Shown here: positions 60,458 to 64,000 of the stretch, piece after piece
Numbering within the stretch: position 1 is the first letter of the stretch
How the letters are laid out: each line of letters starts with the position of its first letter
Source: Candidatus Binatia bacterium
GTDB taxonomy: Bacteria; Desulfobacterota; Binatia; Bin18
Assembly (NCBI GenBank): GCA_951812575.1
Contig: OX638322.1
Coordinates: 4,964,501 to 5,028,500, forward strand
Direction of reading: 5' to 3'
Length of the DNA: 64,000 nucleotides
Notes under the pieces: generated by a model
Told to the model about the DNA's origin: nothing
Databases searched by the model: none
What the model saw: the letters and a program-made list of their open reading frames with translations, nothing else
Made by a program: the position numbers and the translations under genes

Positions 60458-60826
60458 ATGAGTATGGCAAACCCTGATATTTCGACTGCCATATCGCATT
60501 GGCCAGACATGACGGATTGTCTATTTGTTCCGTATACCGAGGCTGAGTACGACCGTCTTGTGGCCTTGCTTAACAGCCTTGTTGACACAGTTGGAGAAGA
60601 GGAAACGCATCCTCTTGCCTCACTGATGGAAGTCATGGGCATCTTGATTGAACAGTACGAAACAGAACATGTTCCTGAACTGGCGAGCGAAGATAGACAG
60701 CCGCTCTGCAACACGTGGATGAGCCCGGAGATGACCCGCCGGGCGTCCACCCGCGGCCCGTCCCGCACTTTATTCGGCAACCACGGCTGGAGCCGGGCGA
60801 ATGGCGCTTCGGAAAGCCAGAACTGA
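60458..60826 (+). CDS. truncated HigA-like antitoxin-type protein
   Basis: A 122-residue frame beginning MSMANPDISTAISHWPDMTD. The middle, FVPYTEAEYDRLVALLNSLVDTVGEEETHPLASLMEVMGILIEQYETEHVPEL, matches the N-terminal part of a class of DNA-binding antitoxins. The expected helix-turn-helix after HVPEL is replaced by unrelated sequence (ASEDRQPLCNTWMSPEM), so it is probably a fusion of a fragment to nonhomologous DNA. GTGCGGGGAGG lies upstream. Confidence 0.5.
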   Translation: MSMANPDISTAISHWPDMTDCLFVPYTEAEYDRLVALLNSLVDTVGEEETHPLASLMEVMGILIEQYETEHVPELASEDRQPLCNTWMSPEMTRRASTRGPSRTLFGNHGWSRANGASESQN

Positions 60827-60983
60827 TTGGCCCTCGCTCTTCCCTCCCTACTGGAGAGAACCCCATCACACTCGGCTGACCATGAATACCCCTTTTATGA
60901 GTCCTGAGCCGGCCCGCATTATCCTGTCTTGACCAGCCCCCCTCACCCCAGCCCACTCCCGATGCCCTACCAGTGGCGCGTGG

Positions 60984-61277
60984 TTAAGCCGCGTTAAACT
61001 CTACCTTGTGGACACCTGACAGATCGGTCGTTTTTTTTGTCTGCCACAAATCATAGTTGTGCTGCATCGCCAGCCAACTCTCGGGAGAGCGCCCCACGGC
61101 CTTGGATAACCGCAAGGCCATTTCCGGGCTGATGCCGCTCCGTCCACTAATGAGGCGAGCCAGCGTTGAAGGGGTGACCCCTAAACTCCTCGCCAGCGAA
61201 CGAATACTGATATCGAACGGCTCAATATAGGTAGCCCGGATAAACTCTCCGGGATGCGGGGGATTATGCATAGCCAT
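60984..61277 (-). CDS. higA: HigA-family antitoxin
   Basis: A 97-residue XRE-fold antitoxin: MAMHNPPHPGEFIRATYIEPFDISIRSLARSLGVTPSTLARLISGRSGISPEMALRLSKAVGRSPESWLAMQHNYDLWQ. The helix-turn-helix is residues about 26-48. It follows higB with a one-base overlap, the usual order in HigBA modules, and would autorepress. Confidence 0.9.
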   Translation of the reverse strand: MAMHNPPHPGEFIRATYIEPFDISIRSLARSLGVTPSTLARLISGRSGISPEMALRLSKAVGRSPESWLAMQHNYDLWQTKKTTDLSGVHKVEFNAA

Positions 61278-61555
61278 TAGTGATAGTCCTCATAGTCCAA
61301 GACATGGATGTCTCCGTCCTCAAACTCGAACGTCAGGCGCCAGTTACCGCTGACCCCTATTGACCAGCGTCTCTTGAGCTTGCCCTTCAGGCGGTGCAAT
61401 CGATAGCCGGGGATGTCCATATCGTCTATGGTCTGTGCGGTATCTAAAGCCGCGAGTTGCAAGCGCAGTCGAGAAGCATGGCGAGCCTGAATTCCAGACT
61501 TGACCCCAGTCTCGTAGAAACGCTTCAGTCCCCTGTGCCAGAAAGATTTGATCAC
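61277..61555 (-). CDS. higB: HigB-family mRNA interferase toxin
   Basis: A 92-residue RelE-fold toxin: MIKSFWHRGLKRFYETGVKSGIQARHASRLRLQLAALDTAQTIDDMDIPGYRLHRLKGKLKRRWSIGVSGNWRLTFEFEDGDIHVLDYEDYH, with the conserved KSFxHRGLKRFYE, W.I.VSGNWRLTF and C-terminal DYEDYH segments. It cleaves translating mRNA. Confidence 0.9.
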   Translation of the reverse strand: MIKSFWHRGLKRFYETGVKSGIQARHASRLRLQLAALDTAQTIDDMDIPGYRLHRLKGKLKRRWSIGVSGNWRLTFEFEDGDIHVLDYEDYH

Positions 61556-61679
61556 TGGAAAATCATAGCGCGTTGCGCATCACGCATCAATCTGGCAGGG
61601 CCCGCTCCCGGCATCTATTCCCCTACTCGGGAGGGGAAGCAGGGGCCGTAGTGTCCTATTTCGCCACGACAACTCTTCA

Positions 61680-63107
61680 CTAACCACTAACCACTAACTC
61701 CCCTTGCTGCTGGGATGAGACACCAGCCTGTCCGCTCTCCGATTCGGAGCGCCGGTATTGCACCGCCGGATGCGGGGGGCGCAGCCGCGCCTGTCCGGCC
61801 CCGTAGAGTTTTTCGCGCAGGGTGCCGCCCTGATACTCCGTTTGCATCATTCCCCGTTTCTGGAGAACCGGCACGACGCCGTCAACAAACTCTTCAAACG
61901 TTCCCGGCGTCACGGCGTAGGCGATGTTGAACCCATCGACTCCGGCCTCGATCCATTCCTGAAATTCGTCGACGATCTGTTCCGGTGTCCCCGCCACCAC
62001 TGGGCCACCGCCACCAAGGCCGACATATTTGGCCAGGTCGCGCACCCGCCACTTGCGCTCCGGGTCGGCTCGGGAGAAATTATTCCAGAGCGTGCGAATG
62101 GCGTTTGTTTCAACATATTCGAGCGGTTCGTCCGGGTCGAGCTCACCGAAATCGTAGCCGGCCCAGCCACACCACAAGGCCATCGATCCGTCATAGCTCG
62201 TATGTTCCAGGTAATCGTCATACTTCTGCTTGACTTCCGCCTCCGTGCTGCCGGTGACCGTTTTGAGATAGGCAAAGAAGAGAATATCCTCCGGGTTGCG
62301 TCCGTTCTGCTCTGCCTGTTTGCGGGTCGCCTGGATGGTCTGCCGCGCAATCTCAGGTGTCGGGGAAGCGATAAATACGCACTCGGCGTGGCGGGCGGCA
62401 AAGGCCTGTCCACGGGATGAGGAGCCGGCCTGGTATAACACCGGAGTCCGTTGCGGGGACGGTTCGGACAGATGGCAGCCGTCCATCTTGTAATACTTGC
62501 CCTCGTGGACAACATTCCACACCTTGCTCGGGTCGGCGTAGATACCGCGCTGCTTGTCTTTGACCACCGCGCCGTCCTCCCAGCTCGATTCCCACAGCTT
62601 GTAGCACACCTCGCAATACTCATCCGCCATGTCGTAGCGTTCGTCGTGCTCGGGCAAACCGGACCGGCCATAGCTGCGCCCGGTGCTTTCCAGATACGAA
62701 GTCACGATATTCCAGGCCACCCGGCCCTGGGTAAGATGGTCGAGCGTCGAGATGAGTCGGGCAAAAGTGAAGGGATGGTACTGGAGGATCGAACTGGTAA
62801 AGGCGAAGCCTAGGTGTTCGGTTGCTGCGGCCATAGCCGGGACCAGCAGCATGGGGTCGTTCACCGGTGTTTGCGCGGCCTGGGTCAGGGCGGCCTCCCG
62901 GTTGCCCCGGAACACATCGTACACACCAACGACATCGGCCAGAAACAGGGCATCGAACTTGCCCCGTTCCAACAGCCGAGCAAGCTCAATCCAGGTATTG
63001 AGGTCGGTATAGTTCTCCATGTGGTCTTCCGGCAGGACCCACAGGCCGGGGGATTGGTGCACCACACAGTTCATATGAAAGGCGTTGAAATAGATGCGTT
63101 TTTTCAC
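61680..63107 (-). CDS. NtaA/SnaA/DszA-type flavin monooxygenase
   Basis: A 475-residue LLM protein. The start is taken as GTG at 63107 (VKKRIYFNAFHMNCVVHQSPGLW) after CCAAGGAGAAGAC. Segments DHLTQGRVAWNIVTSYLESTGRSYGR, LFLADVVGVYDVF and PVLYQAGSSSRGQAFAARHAECVFI are typical of FMNH2-dependent nitrilotriacetate, dibenzothiophene-sulfone and pristinamycin-type monooxygenases. They release amine or sulfite products. The partner reductase is not in the window. Confidence 0.92.
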   Translation of the reverse strand: MKKRIYFNAFHMNCVVHQSPGLWVLPEDHMENYTDLNTWIELARLLERGKFDALFLADVVGVYDVFRGNREAALTQAAQTPVNDPMLLVPAMAAATEHLGFAFTSSILQYHPFTFARLISTLDHLTQGRVAWNIVTSYLESTGRSYGRSGLPEHDERYDMADEYCEVCYKLWESSWEDGAVVKDKQRGIYADPSKVWNVVHEGKYYKMDGCHLSEPSPQRTPVLYQAGSSSRGQAFAARHAECVFIASPTPEIARQTIQATRKQAEQNGRNPEDILFFAYLKTVTGSTEAEVKQKYDDYLEHTSYDGSMALWCGWAGYDFGELDPDEPLEYVETNAIRTLWNNFSRADPERKWRVRDLAKYVGLGGGGPVVAGTPEQIVDEFQEWIEAGVDGFNIAYAVTPGTFEEFVDGVVPVLQKRGMMQTEYQGGTLREKLYGAGQARLRPPHPAVQYRRSESESGQAGVSSQQQGELVVSG

Positions 63108-63216
63108 TGTCTTCTCCTTGGTTAGTCCATTCCTATAGAAAAGGGAATGGTCCCTCAACCGCTGCTGCACCGGGCGGGGTCGACGCGGTTGTCAGGGGAC
63201 GCGCCGCTCAGCCGCC

Positions 63217-64000
63217 CTACTCCCATACCTGAGTGAGGGGCGGTTGAATCTGCTGAGGGTCAAGCTGGAGTTCATGGACACTCAAGGACGACAGACAAAA
63301 ATCGCTGGGGGGGTGCTGCATGGTCGCGGTCGCGCCATCGCGAAACAGACGCTCCAGCGCCGAGGGCTTAAAGATGGCGTGACCGCCCCCCATTTCGAGC
63401 GCCGAGCGGGTCGCGGCCGTGACGGCCTCACCCACAATGTATTTGGCTTTGAAGTAGGTGGCCAGAACCTCGGCCGCTTGTCCCTCGACGGTCGTGCCGT
63501 ACTGCTTGGGCCGGTCGGTATAGCGCTGGCGTTCATAGGTTTCGTCGGCCAGCCAGGCCACGTAGCGCAGCAGCCAGCGGGCGGCTTCCAGTTGGGCGCT
63601 CATCATGGCAACCCGGCGCCGAATATCCGGGTGATAGGCCAAGGGCTGCCCGTAGCCTTTGGGCTGGCGCTGCGTCACATTGTCTTTGATCGCCTGGAGA
63701 GCCGCAAAGCCAACACCGAGATACACGGCGGTATACGGAATATTGAAACTCGGCTCATTGGTGGCCAGCCATTCACCAATCTTGGGAATGGGTTCGCCCA
63801 GGATGGCCTCGTCCGGCACAAAGCAGTCTTCGAGAATCAGATTGTCGCTGCGAGTCGCCCGCATGCCGAGCGTGTCCCACACATGCTCGAAGCGCACGCC
63901 GGGCGAGTCGGTCGGCAGTACCGCAACGAGGGCCGTTTGTGGATTGGCAATCTCCTCGGGATGGGCAAACAGACACAGATAGTCGGACGATTCGCCCATG
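63217..64000 (-). CDS. acyl-CoA dehydrogenase-fold protein (C-terminal part; N-terminus beyond the window)
   Basis: An open reading frame that continues past the right edge. SDYLCLFAHPEEIANPQTALVAVLPTDSPGVRFEHVWDTLGMRATRSDNLILEDCFVPDEAILGE is the middle beta domain of acyl-CoA dehydrogenases. The C-terminal helices include HPDIRRRVAMMSAQLEAARWLLRYVAWLAD and ALEMGGGHAIFKPSALERLFRDGATATMQHPPSDFCLSSLSVHELQLD. DszC/SfnC-like flavin monooxygenases share this fold and often neighbour DszA-type LLMs, so that alternative deserves weight here. Confidence 0.85.
   Translation of the reverse strand, partial: MGESSDYLCLFAHPEEIANPQTALVAVLPTDSPGVRFEHVWDTLGMRATRSDNLILEDCFVPDEAILGEPIPKIGEWLATNEPSFNIPYTAVYLGVGFAALQAIKDNVTQRQPKGYGQPLAYHPDIRRRVAMMSAQLEAARWLLRYVAWLADETYERQRYTDRPKQYGTTVEGQAAEVLATYFKAKYIVGEAVTAATRSALEMGGGHAIFKPSALERLFRDGATATMQHPPSDFCLSSLSVHELQLDPQQIQPPLTQVWE

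Noticed and set aside
1..64000. CRISPR arrays, tRNA or rRNA genes
   Set aside because: No regularly spaced repeats of the right length were seen and no cloverleaf or rRNA sequence was recognised, although short tRNAs could be overlooked by eye.

Overview
The window looks like chromosomal DNA of a moderately GC-rich, free-living or sponge/soil-associated uncultured bacterium. The evidence is strong AAGGAGG ribosome sites, many paralogous luciferase-like monooxygenases (LLM) and short-chain dehydrogenases (SDR), CaiB/BaiF CoA-transferase, Rieske and extradiol oxygenases, and apparent selenocysteine use. That profile fits a Tectomicrobia (Entotheonella-like), Binatota or deltaproteobacterial-type lineage. 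This placement is inference; there is no rRNA or tRNA in the window to test it.

Layout. (1) 1-1.4 kb: the end of a GNAT acetyltransferase, then a divergent glutaredoxin-like gene whose UGA codon sits exactly in the CxxC position, followed by two small proteins. (2) 1.5-7.2 kb, minus strand: a TCA-cycle operon mdh-frdABCD-fumC. (3) 7.4-27.4 kb: an accessory stretch. It holds a truncated LysR gene, an alcohol dehydrogenase, a VapBC module lodged among gene remnants, four intact LLMs and two internally deleted LLM remnants, three closely related SDRs, a Tat-exported sulfite dehydrogenase with its cytochrome c, a second UGA-interrupted redox gene (AhpD-like, CHYU motif), a linalool dehydratase/isomerase-like protein, a broken BrnT toxin with its intact antitoxin, a CoA-transferase, a methyltransferase and a lipoprotein. 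(4) 27.4-40.5 kb: a Pycsar-effector-like membrane protein, a 1234-residue secreted multidomain protein, an MFS transporter, a Sel1 lipoprotein, HicAB, a possible nuclease/DUF2283 pair, an aminotransferase, a HAD phosphatase and a DUF262-HEPN gene pair. (5) 40.6-47.8 kb, plus strand: a co-directional catabolic cluster of extradiol dioxygenase, Rieske oxygenase alpha and beta, SDR, HpaB-type flavin hydroxylase, DapA-family lyase and ornithine cyclodeaminase family protein. (6) 47.8-48.7 kb: toxin-antitoxin debris and two tiny membrane proteins. (7) 48.7-64 kb: amine oxidase, two amidohydrolases, acetamidase/formamidase, a triple-RidA fusion, an M24-fold hydrolase with a degenerate metal site, a DAO-type oxidase, two LLMs, HigBA and the C-terminal part of an acyl-CoA-dehydrogenase-fold protein.

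Regions 5 and 7 together read as a route for breaking down an aromatic or heterocyclic nitrogen compound: ring dihydroxylation and cleavage, flavin hydroxylation, aldol or hydratase cleavage, and then handling of amines, imines and amides (RidA removes reactive enamines). The substrate cannot be named from sequence. The LLMs plus the sulfite dehydrogenase may release and detoxify sulfite from organosulfur compounds.

The best-supported unusual signal is a pair of likely selenoproteins (495-734 and 17722-18348). Each has UGA in the redox motif, and each has a hairpin at the right distance downstream with the same five-base apical loop, AGUUU. Other candidates for undescribed systems are the DUF262-HEPN pair, the orphan Pycsar-like effector, and the nitrogen-ring catabolic cluster.
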